From the NCBI RefSeq assembly GCF_008704205.1, contig NZ_VXLC01000004.1, positions 682,001 to 746,000 of the forward strand: a stretch of DNA of 64,000 bases, read 5' to 3'. Positions 26,105 to 35,793 of the stretch are shown piece by piece. Numbering within the stretch: the first letter of the stretch is position 1; the number at the start of each line of letters is the position of its first letter. The notes below the pieces were generated by a model that worked only from the letters and a program-made list of their open reading frames with translations, did no database searches and was not told the DNA's origin. This DNA comes from Nocardia colli (GTDB lineage: Bacteria > Actinomycetota > Actinomycetes > Mycobacteriales > Mycobacteriaceae). A program made the position numbers and the translations under genes.

Positions 26105-27625
26105 TCAGGTTGCGGCGTCGCAGGCTGATCCCCGCGGCAGCACGACGGTGAAGACGGCCCCTTCGCCCGGTGCGCTGTGCACCGTGACCCGCCCGCCATG
26201 CGCCGCGACCAGCGCGTGCACGATCGACAACCCGAGTCCGCTGCCGCCGCTCGCCCTGGTCCGCGAGGTGTCCGTGCGGTAGAAGCGTTCGAAGACCCGG
26301 GCGGCGGCATCGGGGGACAGGCCGGGCCCGGAGTCGATCACATCGACGCGGACCTCGTCACGAAAAGGCTTGAGCCGCACCATGACCGCGGCCTCCGGCG
26401 GGGTGTGGGCGACGGCGTTGCCGAGCAGGTTGGTGAGCACCTGACGCAGGCGCGGCTCGTCACCGATCACGTCCAGCGTGCCCTCGCCCGTGTCCACCAC
26501 CACGCCGATGCGGCGTTCCGGCGAAGTGGGCGTCGGCTGCTGGCGGGCGGCGAGGGCTTGCGCGTTGTGCACCACATCGCCGGCCAGCGTCAGCAGATCC
26601 ACCGGTTTGCGCTCCAGCGGGCGCTTTTCGTCCAATCGCGCCAGCAGCAACAGGTCCTCGACCAGCAGGCCCATCCGTTCGGCCTCGGACTCGATCCGCC
26701 CGACCACCAGGCCGGCGTCCGTGCTCGCGCCCTGCCGATACAGCTCGGCGAAGCCGCGGATGGTGGTCAGCGGCGTGCGCAGTTCGTGGCTGGCGTCGGC
26801 GACGAACCGGCGCATCTTCGCCTCGGATCTGCGGGCCGCCTCCTCCGACGCCTCGGTCGCCGCGACGCCGTATTGGATCTGCGCGAGCATCTCGTTCAAC
26901 GAGCGGGCGAGATGATCGACCTCGGTGTCCACGCCGCGCACCGGAACCCGGCGGTGCAGGTCACCGCCCGCGATCGCGGCCGCGGTGACCTCCACCTCGC
27001 GCAGCGGCCGCAGGCTGCGCTGGATCACCAGGTAGCCGACCACGCCCAGGGCGACCAGAGCGATGGTGCCGGTGGCGATCTCGAAGAAGATCAAGCGCGA
27101 GACCGTCTCCTGATTGTCGGTCAGCGGCAAACCGATGGTGGTCGAGCCGAATTGGTTCGAGGTGGTCAATACCCGCCAGTGCAGGGACGAGTCGCCGGCC
27201 GAGCCGACCGTCGTCGGCGCGTCACCGGACTGCGCGCTGAGATCCGGTATCCCCGAGGCGTTTCCGCCGCCGGGCACCTCGAACAGCACCTGCCCGCCGG
27301 CGCTTTTGTGCAGCTCGAAGAAGCGGCGCGGCTGCTCGGCTACCGATCGCGGTTGCGGTAGCGGGCCGGGCAGATCGGCCGGTACCCATTGCAGCGCACC
27401 ATCGTTCGTCCGAACCTGCTTCATCGGCCGGGGCTGCGCCCAGCCGCGGGCCGCGTCAGAGAGTTGCTCGTCGGTCCGCTGGGTCAGCGATTGGCTCAAG
27501 GCCGACGTCACCGCCGCTCCCGAGGCGAGCAGCGCGGACGCGGTGAGCACGAGCAGCGCGATCACCAGTCCGATCCGGAGCGGAACCGACGCCACCCGGC
27601 GTGACAGCCTGGCGCGCGCGTTCAT
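26105..27625 (-). CDS. Sensor histidine kinase (OmpR/MprB type) without a neighbouring regulator
   Basis: 506 residues. TM1 (about 16-40), an extracytoplasmic domain, TM2 (about 185-205), HAMP, HisKA with phospho-His in FVADASHELRTPLTTIRG, and HATPase with NLLGNAVAHTP, DSGPGLSP, FERFYRTDTSR and GSGLGLSIV. The ATG at 27625 begins the basic NARARLSRR segment before TM1. Response regulator genes normally lie directly upstream; here none is found in either strand, so this is an orphan kinase or its partner was lost. Confidence 0.9.
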   Translation of the reverse strand: MNARARLSRRVASVPLRIGLVIALLVLTASALLASGAAVTSALSQSLTQRTDEQLSDAARGWAQPRPMKQVRTNDGALQWVPADLPGPLPQPRSVAEQPRRFFELHKSAGGQVLFEVPGGGNASGIPDLSAQSGDAPTTVGSAGDSSLHWRVLTTSNQFGSTTIGLPLTDNQETVSRLIFFEIATGTIALVALGVVGYLVIQRSLRPLREVEVTAAAIAGGDLHRRVPVRGVDTEVDHLARSLNEMLAQIQYGVAATEASEEAARRSEAKMRRFVADASHELRTPLTTIRGFAELYRQGASTDAGLVVGRIESEAERMGLLVEDLLLLARLDEKRPLERKPVDLLTLAGDVVHNAQALAARQQPTPTSPERRIGVVVDTGEGTLDVIGDEPRLRQVLTNLLGNAVAHTPPEAAVMVRLKPFRDEVRVDVIDSGPGLSPDAAARVFERFYRTDTSRTRASGGSGLGLSIVHALVAAHGGRVTVHSAPGEGAVFTVVLPRGSACDAAT

Positions 27626-27968
27626 GTCCGGCTCGTTTGCCGTGCGCACGGCAGCTGACCAACTCCGATCATCTGCCCATGATCGCGGCGCTACCGCTGG
27701 CCGAGCTGCGAGCGAGCTGGGTATCTGCTGTGAGCGGGCCGACCAGGGGCGTCCGCACCGCGCCGTTGCGTCGCGGACACCCGGGCCAGTTGGCTCGAGC
27801 CGGTCAGCGCTGATCCGGCGTAGAGAACTAGTACCCATTCGGTGCGCCGGTCACCCCACGAATTTTCGCGAGTTCGATCGCGCGGGTGAATTCCTCGAAT
27901 CCCGGCGGGGCGGGCCGCCGTTCTGGCTAGCGTGAGCTGCGGTGACCGACCGATCAGCGGGAGTGGCG
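27626..27968. other. Intergenic stretch upstream of the orphan kinase
   Basis: About 340 bp between the divergent kinase and amidohydrolase genes. The minus-strand frame of the kinase stays open upstream but has no domain signal, and no response regulator remnant could be seen. Confidence 0.4.
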
Positions 27969-28796
27969 ATGACGATCATCGATGCGTGGGCGCAGCATCC
28001 GACGGTGCGGATGGTGGAGCACGACATGTTCGATTCGCTGCGCCGATGGGGTGCGCCGCTGCCGACCGAGCAGCCGCCGGTCGCCGCGACCGTGGCCGCG
28101 ATGGACGCCGGGGGTGTGGATACCGCGTTGATCAGCGCCTGGTACGGGCCCGAGGGCGTGCTGATCTCCAATGACGAGGTCGCCTCGTTCGCCGCGGAAT
28201 CCGCAGGCCGGTTCGTCGGTGTCGCCTCGGTGGATCTACGCAAGCCGGTTGCCGCGGTGCGCGAGTTGCGCCGCGCGGTCAACGAATTGGGGATGAAGGC
28301 ATTGCGCATCGTGCCGTGGTTGTGGGGTCTGCCGCCCAACGACCGCCGCTACTATCCGCTCTACGCCGAGTGCGTCGAGCTCGGCATCCCGTTCTGCACC
28401 CAGGTCGGGCACACCGGACCGCTGCGCAGCTCGGAGACCGGGCGGCCGATACCGTACCTCGACGACGTGGCCCTGGACTTCCCCGACCTGGTCATCGTCG
28501 GCGGCCACATCGGCTACCCGTGGACCACCGAAATGATCGCGGTCGCAACGAAATACCCGAACGTCTACATCGACACCTCGGCGTACACCGTGCGCCGGTA
28601 CCCGCCCGAGCTGGTGGCCTATATGCAGAAACACGGCCGGGAGAAGGTCTTATTCGGCACCAACTTCCCGATGATCATGCCGGACCGGGCGCTCGCCGGA
28701 CTCGATGATCTGCAGCTGGACAACGAGGTTCGCGAGCTGTTCCTGTCCGGCAACGCGCGCCGGGTGTTCCGGCTGGACGAGGTCAGCGCAGGCTGA
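27969..28796 (+). CDS. Amidohydrolase family protein (amidohydro_2)
   Basis: 275 residues, TIM-barrel metal-dependent hydrolase. C-terminal signatures VIVGGHIGYPWTTEMI, NVYIDTSAYTVRRYP and LFGTNFPMIMP are clear. The usual N-terminal HxH is replaced by DAWAQHP, so metal binding may differ. Related actinobacterial proteins are decarboxylase/hydrolase-like with unknown substrates. The ATG at 27969 follows GGGAG; GTG 27942 is an alternative. Its 3' end overlaps the convergent gene by 14 bp. Confidence 0.8.
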   Translation: MTIIDAWAQHPTVRMVEHDMFDSLRRWGAPLPTEQPPVAATVAAMDAGGVDTALISAWYGPEGVLISNDEVASFAAESAGRFVGVASVDLRKPVAAVRELRRAVNELGMKALRIVPWLWGLPPNDRRYYPLYAECVELGIPFCTQVGHTGPLRSSETGRPIPYLDDVALDFPDLVIVGGHIGYPWTTEMIAVATKYPNVYIDTSAYTVRRYPPELVAYMQKHGREKVLFGTNFPMIMPDRALAGLDDLQLDNEVRELFLSGNARRVFRLDEVSAG

Positions 28797-29163
28797 TCGG
28801 GGTCGTGCTGCGATGGCCGGTGTCCGGATCCACCACGGACAGTTGGAGTTTGCCCGATTCACCGGGGTCGAACGGTTCGAAGCGGCTGAGGTGGAAGCTG
28901 CCGCGGGCGTCGGTGTAGGCCTGGCCCCAGCTCCGGGTGCTCGGCGCGCGAGTCCAGCCGTCGACGTAGAGGTGCACGGTGGCGTCGTGCGCCCAGCCGG
29001 TGCCGTCGATGGTGTAGGTGGTGCCGGTCTCGCGGACGGTCGGGCGAACGGTGACCGCGAACCTTTCGGGTCGAAGTTGTTGTGCGACAGCGGTTGTGGC
29101 GCCGACGGACACCGATCCCAAGACGGTCAAGGTCAACAGCGCCGCGAGTGCGATCCGGGTCAT
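28783..29163 (-). CDS. Secreted small beta-rich protein
   Basis: 126 residues. Signal peptide (IALAALLTLTVLGSVSVGATTAVA), then an immunoglobulin-like or CnaB-like beta pattern (TYTIDGTGWAHDATVHLYVDG, GSFHLSRFEPFDPGESGKLQL). No firm family. GAGGAGG lies 9 nt before the ATG. It follows the lipocalin-like gene by 11 bp in the same direction, suggesting a two-gene unit. Confidence 0.7.
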   Translation of the reverse strand: MTRIALAALLTLTVLGSVSVGATTAVAQQLRPERFAVTVRPTVRETGTTYTIDGTGWAHDATVHLYVDGWTRAPSTRSWGQAYTDARGSFHLSRFEPFDPGESGKLQLSVVDPDTGHRSTTPISLR

Positions 29164-29174
29164 CGTGGCCCTCC

Positions 29175-29558
29175 TCAGGCGGTTGCGGGGATGCGTCGCC
29201 AGGTCAGCGCTCGGCGTAGCGGACGTCCGCCCACGTGCACGATCCCGGTCAACGTCAAAGTGTCGCCGACCAGCGATATCTCGCGCACCTGTTCGGTGCC
29301 CGCCCACTCGGGATTGGTGCACACGGTGATCCCGTGCACCATCTTCCCCTCGGCGATCCGCCACGTGCCCGCATAGCCCTTGTACAGCGGCTCGGCCTCG
29401 CCGGTGCGCATCATGCTCACCGACATGTGCCCGTCTACGCCGTAGATGAGCAGCCCGCGCGGTGCGTGACCGAGCGGCCCTTCGCTGATCACGCCCTGCT
29501 CATCGGTGTCGAGATAGGCGGTCAGCTCCCAGGTTCCGGCCAGATCCAGCGCACGCAT
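29175..29558 (-). CDS. Lipocalin-like domain protein (Lipocalin_5 type)
   Basis: 127 residues without signal peptide. LAGTWELTAYLDTDEQG, GHAPRGLLIYGVDGHMSVSMMR, and YAGTWRIAEGKMVHGI follow the intracellular lipocalin_5 fold. Such proteins may bind small hydrophobic ligands; function unknown. Start ATG 29558. Confidence 0.8.
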   Translation of the reverse strand: MRALDLAGTWELTAYLDTDEQGVISEGPLGHAPRGLLIYGVDGHMSVSMMRTGEAEPLYKGYAGTWRIAEGKMVHGITVCTNPEWAGTEQVREISLVGDTLTLTGIVHVGGRPLRRALTWRRIPATA

Positions 29559-29706
29559 GGGTCCATCATGCTGTGCGACACGGCCGAACGTCGCAGTTCG
29601 GCATCGCGGTTAACGCCGCTGGCCGTGCCGGCGAAAGTCCTGCTAACCGGCGCCGCATCCGCGCTGCACTGCAACGACCGCAGGACGCCGACCAGGGAGG
29701 ACCATC

Positions 29707-30174
29707 ATGTTCAAGCGTGCGCACCTGCTCGTACTGCCGACCCTTGCCGCAGCGCTCGCCTTAACCGCGAGCCCGGCCACGGCGCAACCCGGCGACCTCG
29801 ACGAATGGACCCCGGTCGACTACACCGAATACCTGGCCACCGACGCCGAACACAGCGGCGGCCTCTACTTCCGCACCCCCGACGGCCGCAACTGCGCCTT
29901 CCACTGGAACAGCGGCCCGGTCGGCTGCGACGCCGTCTCCCTCGACGCCCCCGCCGGCACCAACCAAATCCGCGCCTCCATCATCGAACCCGCCCACTTC
30001 GTCACCGCCGACCACCCCACCTTCACCCACCCCAACGGCGCCAAAATCCTCCCCGAAGGCCACAAAGTAACCTTCGCCAACACCACCTGCGGCGTCGGCT
30101 ACCAAGGCACCGTCGACTGCGAAACCGGCCCCCACGGCTTCATCCTCTCCGCCGTCTACAGCATCCTGCACTGA
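29707..30174 (+). CDS. Secreted Cys-containing protein of unknown function
   Basis: 155 residues with a signal peptide (LLVLPTLAAALALTASPATA). The mature part has four cysteines (NCAFHW, GCDAVS, TCGVGY, DCETGP) that could form two disulfides and the repeated pattern of a small beta domain. GGAGG lies 7 nt before the ATG. Similar proteins occur in Nocardia and mycobacteria, but no function is known to me. Confidence 0.65.
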   Translation: MFKRAHLLVLPTLAAALALTASPATAQPGDLDEWTPVDYTEYLATDAEHSGGLYFRTPDGRNCAFHWNSGPVGCDAVSLDAPAGTNQIRASIIEPAHFVTADHPTFTHPNGAKILPEGHKVTFANTTCGVGYQGTVDCETGPHGFILSAVYSILH

Positions 30175-30199
30175 GCGCAGGCTCATCGTCGACGCGGAT

Positions 30200-30247
30200 C
30201 TGGCCGCGCGAATCGAGCGTTCAAGGACGCTGTGATCGCACGGCCAG
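30200..30247. terminator. Nested hairpin between convergent genes
   Basis: Outer arms ctggccg (30200-30206) and cggccag (30241-30247), inner arms agcgt/acgct, in the 107-bp gap between converging genes. Confidence 0.5.
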
Positions 30248-30281
30248 GTGGTATTCAGTTGTGGGGCAAGGTAGATCCGGT

Positions 30282-30953
30282 TCAGTGGCGGCGGATGCGG
30301 AGGACGTTGTCTCGGCGGACGCCGGGTTGGCCTTCGGGGCCGGTGTGGTCGCGTTCGGCGAGGGCGTCGGTTTTGACGGTCCATTCGGTGGGGGTGAGGG
30401 CGAGGCCGGTCAGGACTTCGGCGGTGGTGGGGAAGTGGACGTCGTGGGGTGGGGTTTCTACCCAGGAGGGCCAATCGGCGTGGCCGACGATGAGGAGTTG
30501 GCCGCCGGGGGCCACGGCTGCGGCGGCGCGGCGGAGGATTTCCGCGCGCTCGTCGATCTTGGCGACGGGGGAGTGCAGGTATTGGGCGGTGACGAGGTCG
30601 AAGGTGCCGGTGGGGAACGTTTCGTAGAGGTTGTGCTGCTGCCAGTCGATGTCGGTGATGCCCTGTTCGGCGGCGCGGGCCCGGGCACGGGCGAGCGCGG
30701 TCTCGGAGACGTCGACCGCGGTGACCTTCCAGCCCCGCTCGGCCAGCCAGATCGCGTCGGCGCCCTCGGCGCACCCGAGGTCGAGCGCGGAACCGGCTGG
30801 GGCCGAATCCATTTCGCGGACCAGCAGGAAGTTGGGCGAGCCGGACCAGACCTGTTCCCGCTCCTGGTAGAAGTTCTCCCAGAACTCCACCGTGTCGCCG
30901 CTACCGGCCTGAGTGTGATTGCCGCCACCGCCGTGGGTATGTGTCTCGGTCAT
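30282..30953 (-). CDS. Class I SAM-dependent methyltransferase
   Basis: 223 residues. His/Gly-rich start (THTHGGGGNHT), then FWENFYQEREQVWSG and the SAM motif ALDLGCAEGADAIWLAERG with VTAVDVSETAL, and DLVTAQYLHSP. TehB/thiopurine-type group; substrate unknown. The ATG at 30953 is preferred since the frame upstream runs into the cytochrome oxidase gene's end. Confidence 0.8.
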   Translation of the reverse strand: MTETHTHGGGGNHTQAGSGDTVEFWENFYQEREQVWSGSPNFLLVREMDSAPAGSALDLGCAEGADAIWLAERGWKVTAVDVSETALARARARAAEQGITDIDWQQHNLYETFPTGTFDLVTAQYLHSPVAKIDERAEILRRAAAAVAPGGQLLIVGHADWPSWVETPPHDVHFPTTAEVLTGLALTPTEWTVKTDALAERDHTGPEGQPGVRRDNVLRIRRH

Positions 30954-31014
30954 GCGAACCACGATGCCCCGTACGGAGCCGTTACGGCAAACTTCTTTGC
31001 TGGTTCGGCAACAC

Positions 31015-32832
31015 CTACTCCGGGGTGATCCCGGTATCGGTGGGCTTCTCCAGCGAGGGCTTGGTCTCCTGATCCGCAGCCTGCTTCTCCTCGGCGACCG
31101 CACGGTCCTCGATGAGCATGGCCGACCGATGACCGGACCCCCAGCCCGCGTGCGCCTCGGTCCGCATCCGCTCCACCATGTGCGGATAGTGCAGCTCGAA
31201 CGCCGGCCGCTCGGACCGGATGCGCGGCAGCTCGTAGAAGTTGTGCCGCGGCGGCGGGCAGGTGGTGGCCCATTCGAGCGAGTTGCCGTAACCCCACGGA
31301 TCGTCCACGGTGACCACTTCCCCGTACCGGTAACTCTTGAAGACGTTCCAGATGAACGGCAGCATCGACCCGCCGAGAATGAACGCGCCGATGGTGGAGA
31401 TCGTGTTCAACGTGGTGAAGCCGTCGCTCGGCAGGTAGTCGGCGTACCGCCGCGGCATACCTTCGGCCCCGACCCAGTGCTGCACCAGGAACGTGGTGTG
31501 GAACCCGACGAACGTGGTCCAGAAGTGCCACTTGCCCAGCCGCTCGTCCATCATCCGCCCGGTCATCTTCGGGAACCAGAAGTAGATCCCGGCGAACGTC
31601 GCGAACACGATGGTCCCGAACAGCACGTAATGGAAGTGCGCCACAACGAAATATGAGTCGGTGACGTGAAAATCCAGCGGCGGGCTGGCCAGGATGACCC
31701 CGGACAGTCCACCGAACAGGAAGGTGGTCAGGAAGCCGAGGGAGAACAGCATCGGCGTCTCGAAGGTCAACTGCCCGCGCCACATGGTGAAGATCCAGTT
31801 GAAGAACTTCACCCCGGTCGGCACCGCGATCAGGAACGTCATCAGCGAAAAGAACGGCAGCAGAACCGATCCCGTCGCATACATGTGATGCGCCCAGACC
31901 GCGACCGACAGCGCGCCGATCGAGATCGTCGCGTACACCAGCGCGCTGTAGCCGAACAGCGGCTTGCGCGAGAACACCGGGAAGATCTCGGTGACGATGC
32001 CGAAGAACGGCAGCGCGACGATGTACACCTCGGGATGCCCGAAGAACCAGAACAGGTGCTGCCACAGCAGGACTCCGCCGTTGGCCGTGTCGTAGATGTG
32101 CGCGCCCAGGTGCCGGTCGATCGCCAGCGCGAACAGCGCCGCGGTCAGGATCGGAAACGCAAGCAGCACAAGGATGCTGGTGATCAGGATGTTCCAGGTG
32201 AAGATCGGCATCCGGAACATGATCATGCCGGGCGCGCGCAGGCAGATGATCGTGGTGATCATGTTGACGCCGCCGAGGATGGTGCCGAGCCCGGACAGGA
32301 TCAGGCCCATGATCCACAGGTCGGCGCCCGCGCCCGGGGCGTGTTCGAAGGTGCTCAGCGGCGTGTACCCGGTCCAGCCGAAGTCGGCCGCGCCGCCGGG
32401 GGTGATGAAGCCCGCGGTCGCGATGGTCGCGCCGAACAGGTACAGCCAATAACTGAACGCGTTGAGCCGCGGGAACGCGACATCGGGCGCGCCGATCTGC
32501 AAGGGCAGCACGGCATTCGCGAAGCCGAACACGATCGGCGTCGCGTAGAACAGCAGCATCAGCGTGCCGTGCATGGTGAACAACTGATTGAACTGTTCGG
32601 TGGACAGGAACTGCATCCCCGGCCTGGCCAGTTCACCACGCATCAGCAAGGCCATCAGCCCGCCGATGAAGAAGAACGTCATCGCGGTGACCAGGTACAT
32701 GATCCCGAGCACCTTCGGATCGGTGGTCGTGATCATCTTCCAGATGTAGGAACCCTTCGGCCCCATCCGCCGCGGATACGGTCGCACCGCCTGAAGTTGT
32801 TCGGTCTGCGTCACACTCACAGCCGCCGCCAC
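31015..32832 (-). CDS. ctaD: Cytochrome c oxidase subunit I (aa3 type)
   Basis: 605 residues, twelve membrane helices. Heme and copper ligands are in place: [11 protein letters not shown] (heme a His), [10 protein letters not shown] (CuB His and cross-linked Tyr), WAHHMYATG (CuB His pair), [12 protein letters not shown] (heme a3/a His). It forms the reaction centre of the terminal oxidase in the bc1-aa3 supercomplex and needs CuB, linking it to the copper-handling genes to its right. GTG 32832 is used; GTG 32820 is possible. No sigma-type promoter like those at 35723, 40806 and 53762 was seen upstream. Confidence 0.95.
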   Translation of the reverse strand: MAAAVSVTQTEQLQAVRPYPRRMGPKGSYIWKMITTTDPKVLGIMYLVTAMTFFFIGGLMALLMRGELARPGMQFLSTEQFNQLFTMHGTLMLLFYATPIVFGFANAVLPLQIGAPDVAFPRLNAFSYWLYLFGATIATAGFITPGGAADFGWTGYTPLSTFEHAPGAGADLWIMGLILSGLGTILGGVNMITTIICLRAPGMIMFRMPIFTWNILITSILVLLAFPILTAALFALAIDRHLGAHIYDTANGGVLLWQHLFWFFGHPEVYIVALPFFGIVTEIFPVFSRKPLFGYSALVYATISIGALSVAVWAHHMYATGSVLLPFFSLMTFLIAVPTGVKFFNWIFTMWRGQLTFETPMLFSLGFLTTFLFGGLSGVILASPPLDFHVTDSYFVVAHFHYVLFGTIVFATFAGIYFWFPKMTGRMMDERLGKWHFWTTFVGFHTTFLVQHWVGAEGMPRRYADYLPSDGFTTLNTISTIGAFILGGSMLPFIWNVFKSYRYGEVVTVDDPWGYGNSLEWATTCPPPRHNFYELPRIRSERPAFELHYPHMVERMRTEAHAGWGSGHRSAMLIEDRAVAEEKQAADQETKPSLEKPTDTGITPE

Positions 32833-33113
32833 CTTCCGAACCGCCGTCCAGCTGAAGGCCGGCGCGACCGGCCTGCATCAACGAAACCATGTGACAGCAG
32901 TCTCACGCCACCCCTAGATCGACTTTGCCGAAGGTTAGCCCTGGCAGAGCCGAATGTGGCTCCCCAACTGGGCTTCTGCGGCACGGAACCCGCCTCGCCG
33001 AGGGGCCGAATTGATACTCCCTGGATATCAGGCGTGTCTGCGACCGTGGACCGATGCGCCGCGCACCCTCGATGCCTAACATGAAGTACCCGAGACCACA
33101 GGCGGGGGCCGCT

Positions 33114-34412
33114 ATGAAGAACTGGATTCGCTGGACGGTGTTGCACGCCGTACCGCGCACCTACCTCAGAACGCGGGCGCGCCGCGGTGATCCGTTCGCC
33201 GAGATCCTGACCGGCTACCGCGCCGGAGCGAACCCCTACCCGTTCGGCGACCGCATCCGCGAGCAGGGCCCGATCGTCCGCACCCCGCTCACCTGGGTTT
33301 CCGCCGACCACGAAGTCTGCCGAAAGATTCTGCGCGACAAAAACTTCGGCGTCTCCCCGCCGGAAGCCCTGGATGTGCCCCGCACGCTACGGCGCCTGCT
33401 CCGCGCGACCGACCCGAAATTGGCCAGTCCGGTCGAACCGCCGTCGATGCTGATGGTCGACCCGCCGGAGCACACCCGGTACCGCAAGCTCGTCGCGCAG
33501 GAATTCACCCCGCGTGCGGTCGGCCGGCTGCACGACCGCATCGTCGAGGTGACCGACGAACTGCTCACCGGACTGGCCACCCGCCCGGACGCCGATCTGA
33601 TCGAGGACTTCGCCAGCCGCCTACCGGTCGCGATCATCTGCGAAATCCTCGGCGTGCCAAGCGAAGACCAGTTCTACATGCTCGAAATGGGGCACGCGGG
33701 CGCGCCGCTGCTCGATGTCGGCATCACCTGGCGCGCCTTCCGCCGCGCCACCGCCGCCTTACAGGCGAGCGAGACCTTCGCCGAGGGACACATCGCCCGG
33801 CTGCGCGCCGAGCCCGGCGACAACATCCTGAGCAAACTCGCCGCCAGCGACAACCTGACCATGCCCGAACTGAAGTCGACCGTCGCCCTGGTCGCGGGCG
33901 CGGGTTTCGAAACCACCGTCAACCTCATCGGCAACGGCATGATGGCCCTGCACCAGCACCCGGACCAGCTCGACCTGCTGCGCGCCGAGCCGGACCGGTG
34001 GCCGGGTGCGATCGAGGAGATCCTGCGCTACGACAGCCCCGTGCAGATGACCGCCCGAACCGCGTTGTGCGACACGGAGATTGCCGGTCAGCCGATCGCC
34101 CGCGGCGAACTGGTCTCGCTGCTGCTCGGCGCGGCGAACCGCGATCCGAAGGTCTTCGCCGACCCCGGCACCTTCGACGTGACCAGGACCAACGCCCGCG
34201 AGCACCTGTCGTTCAGCAGCGGCGTGCACTCCTGCCTCGGCGCCAGCCTGGCCAGAATGGAGGGCCTGGTCGCGTTGTCCGCGTTGTACGAGCGCTTCCC
34301 CGAGGTGCGCCTCACCGGCCGCCCGGAGCGCCGCGGGCTGGTCAATCTCCGTGGCTACCAACGGATACCGGCCGCGCCCGGACTGGCCGCGGCGACCAGC
34401 CGGACCGCCTGA
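33114..34412 (+). CDS. Cytochrome P450
   Basis: 432 residues. I-helix oxygen motif AGAGFETT, K-helix ExxR in EEILRYDSP, and heme loop FSSGVHSCLGASLARME with the Cys ligand. Bacterial soluble class I form. ATG 33114 follows GGGGG; in-frame ATGs at 33072 and 33081 are alternatives. A weak match to the sigma promoter found in the island (CGGAAC at 32984-32989, 17 nt, CGAATT at 33007-33012) lies about 100 bp upstream. Substrate unknown. Confidence 0.9.
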   Translation: MKNWIRWTVLHAVPRTYLRTRARRGDPFAEILTGYRAGANPYPFGDRIREQGPIVRTPLTWVSADHEVCRKILRDKNFGVSPPEALDVPRTLRRLLRATDPKLASPVEPPSMLMVDPPEHTRYRKLVAQEFTPRAVGRLHDRIVEVTDELLTGLATRPDADLIEDFASRLPVAIICEILGVPSEDQFYMLEMGHAGAPLLDVGITWRAFRRATAALQASETFAEGHIARLRAEPGDNILSKLAASDNLTMPELKSTVALVAGAGFETTVNLIGNGMMALHQHPDQLDLLRAEPDRWPGAIEEILRYDSPVQMTARTALCDTEIAGQPIARGELVSLLLGAANRDPKVFADPGTFDVTRTNAREHLSFSSGVHSCLGASLARMEGLVALSALYERFPEVRLTGRPERRGLVNLRGYQRIPAAPGLAAATSRTA

Positions 34413-34418
34413 ACCCGG

Positions 34419-34652
34419 TCAGAAATCGAGCGGATCGCGGATGAGCATGCCCTCGACCGCCCGCAGCCGGTCACTCATGGTGGACAGTAGGTCGATGGAG
34501 TCGTGCGAGAGCCCGACCACGGTGTTCAGCAGCCGGCGCAATCGCGGGCTGTCGATCGAGCGGGCCACGGTCGCGTCGTAGTCGGTCGGTGTGCTGTCGA
34601 AAGGTCGAACGAGCTGGTCGAGATCCACGGCGAAGTACTCACAATCGGTCAT
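34419..34652 (-). CDS. Small conserved-looking protein of unknown function
   Basis: 77 residues, all helical by composition (SPRLRRLLNTVVGLSHDSID, then LLSTMSDRLRAVEGML). Two cysteine-free helices and an acidic start MTDCEYFAVDLDQL. No family recognised. It ends 6 bp from the convergent P450 stop. Confidence 0.5.
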   Translation of the reverse strand: MTDCEYFAVDLDQLVRPFDSTPTDYDATVARSIDSPRLRRLLNTVVGLSHDSIDLLSTMSDRLRAVEGMLIRDPLDF

Positions 34653-34838
34653 CTGGCCCCCTGGGACCATTGTGGGCGCGCTGGGACGCGCGCCTGCGCA
34701 CTCCCTTCGTCGCTGGATCGGCCCGGAACGTTTCGTGTGTAGTTCTGGACAATACGAACGTAAACGGCAGCTACACGTCATTCCCGCGTGAAAGCATGAG
34801 TTCGGCCGAACAAAATACCGATGTGGTGAGGGGCCGAT

Positions 34839-35669
34839 ATGGGGAATCTGGACGACAGAGTCGCGGTGATCACCGGCGGAGCCCGAGGTCAGGGGCGTGC
34901 GCACGCGGTGGCGCTGGCGGCGGCGGGCGCGGACATCGTGATCTGTGATCTCGCCGAGCAGCTGGCGAGCGTGCCGTATCCGATGAGTTCGGAATCCGAT
35001 CTGGCCGACACGGCGAAACTGGTCGAGGAGACCGGTCGCCGTTGCGTACCGCTCAAAGCCGACGTGCGCAGCCAGACCGAAATGAACGCGGTGGCCCAGC
35101 GCGCCATCGATGACTTCGGCCGGATCGACATCCTGGTCGCCAACGCGGGCATCGCCTCCAACTCGGTGATCGCCGAGATGGACGACGAGGTGTGGCAGGA
35201 CATGATCGACGTCAATCTGACCGGTGTCTTCCACAGCTTCCGCGCGGTGGTGCCGCACATGATCGAGCGCCGGTGGGGCCGCATCGTCGCCACCTCGTCC
35301 ATCGTGGCCCGGATGGGCGTGCGCAACGCCGGTCACTACGCGGCGGCGAAATGGGGCGTGATCGGGTTGGTCAAGTCGCTGTCGCTGGAGGTGGTCGAGT
35401 ACGGCATCTCGGTCAACGCGGTGCTGCCCGGCGGCGTGGACACGCCCATGATCCAGAATCCGGCGATGTATCGAATGATGCTGCCGGACCTGGAGAATCC
35501 CACCGAGGAAGACGTGGCCGCGATGTTCGCGTCCGGTCCGCCGAACTCCGATCTGATCGCGGCGGAGGAGATCGCCGACGCGGTGCTGATGCTGGTGTCC
35601 GAGCGCGGGCGGCACTTCAACGGCGAGGCCCTGACCATCTCCGGCGGGATGAGCGCCAACACCATCTGA
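34839..35669 (+). CDS. Mycofactocin-type SDR family oxidoreductase
   Basis: 276 residues. Cofactor motif TGGARGQGRAHAVALA and the insertion YPMSSESDLADTAKLVEETGRR, placed after the second strand, are characteristic of mycofactocin-coupled SDRs with tightly held NAD. Catalytic residues: VANAGIA, TSSIVAR and YAAAKWG (Y-x3-K). These enzymes oxidise carbinols and pass electrons to mycofactocin. It lies between the P450 and CopD-CtaG genes and is separated from the latter by an ECF-type promoter. Confidence 0.85.
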   Translation: MGNLDDRVAVITGGARGQGRAHAVALAAAGADIVICDLAEQLASVPYPMSSESDLADTAKLVEETGRRCVPLKADVRSQTEMNAVAQRAIDDFGRIDILVANAGIASNSVIAEMDDEVWQDMIDVNLTGVFHSFRAVVPHMIERRWGRIVATSSIVARMGVRNAGHYAAAKWGVIGLVKSLSLEVVEYGISVNAVLPGGVDTPMIQNPAMYRMMLPDLENPTEEDVAAMFASGPPNSDLIAAEEIADAVLMLVSERGRHFNGEALTISGGMSANTI

Positions 35670-35722
35670 GCGCGCGCTCCACCGTCGAGCGAATGTGACC
35701 CGCATCGCAGTGCGCACGGCGC

Positions 35723-35751
35723 CGGAACTTTCCCGGTGCCGCATCCGACCG
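35723..35751 (+). promoter_or_regulatory. ECF sigma-type promoter of the CopD-CtaG gene
   Basis: -35 CGGAAC (35723-35728), spacer 17 nt, -10 CGACCG (35746-35751). Same layout as the minus-strand promoters at 40806-40834 and 53762-53790, including the preceding GC. It lies between the SDR stop and the CopD-CtaG start. Confidence 0.65.
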
Positions 35752-35793
35752 GTCAGCGAGACCTGGTTCAGGTGCAAACTTTCGCTCTCGAGG

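Noticed and set aside
25186..26310. 374-codon minus-strand frame over the PIG-L gene
   Set aside because: Antisense shadow: the plus strand has zinc motifs and conserved sequence.
32833..33000. Sigma-type promoter for ctaD
   Set aside because: No GGAAC on the minus strand in the gap upstream of ctaD.
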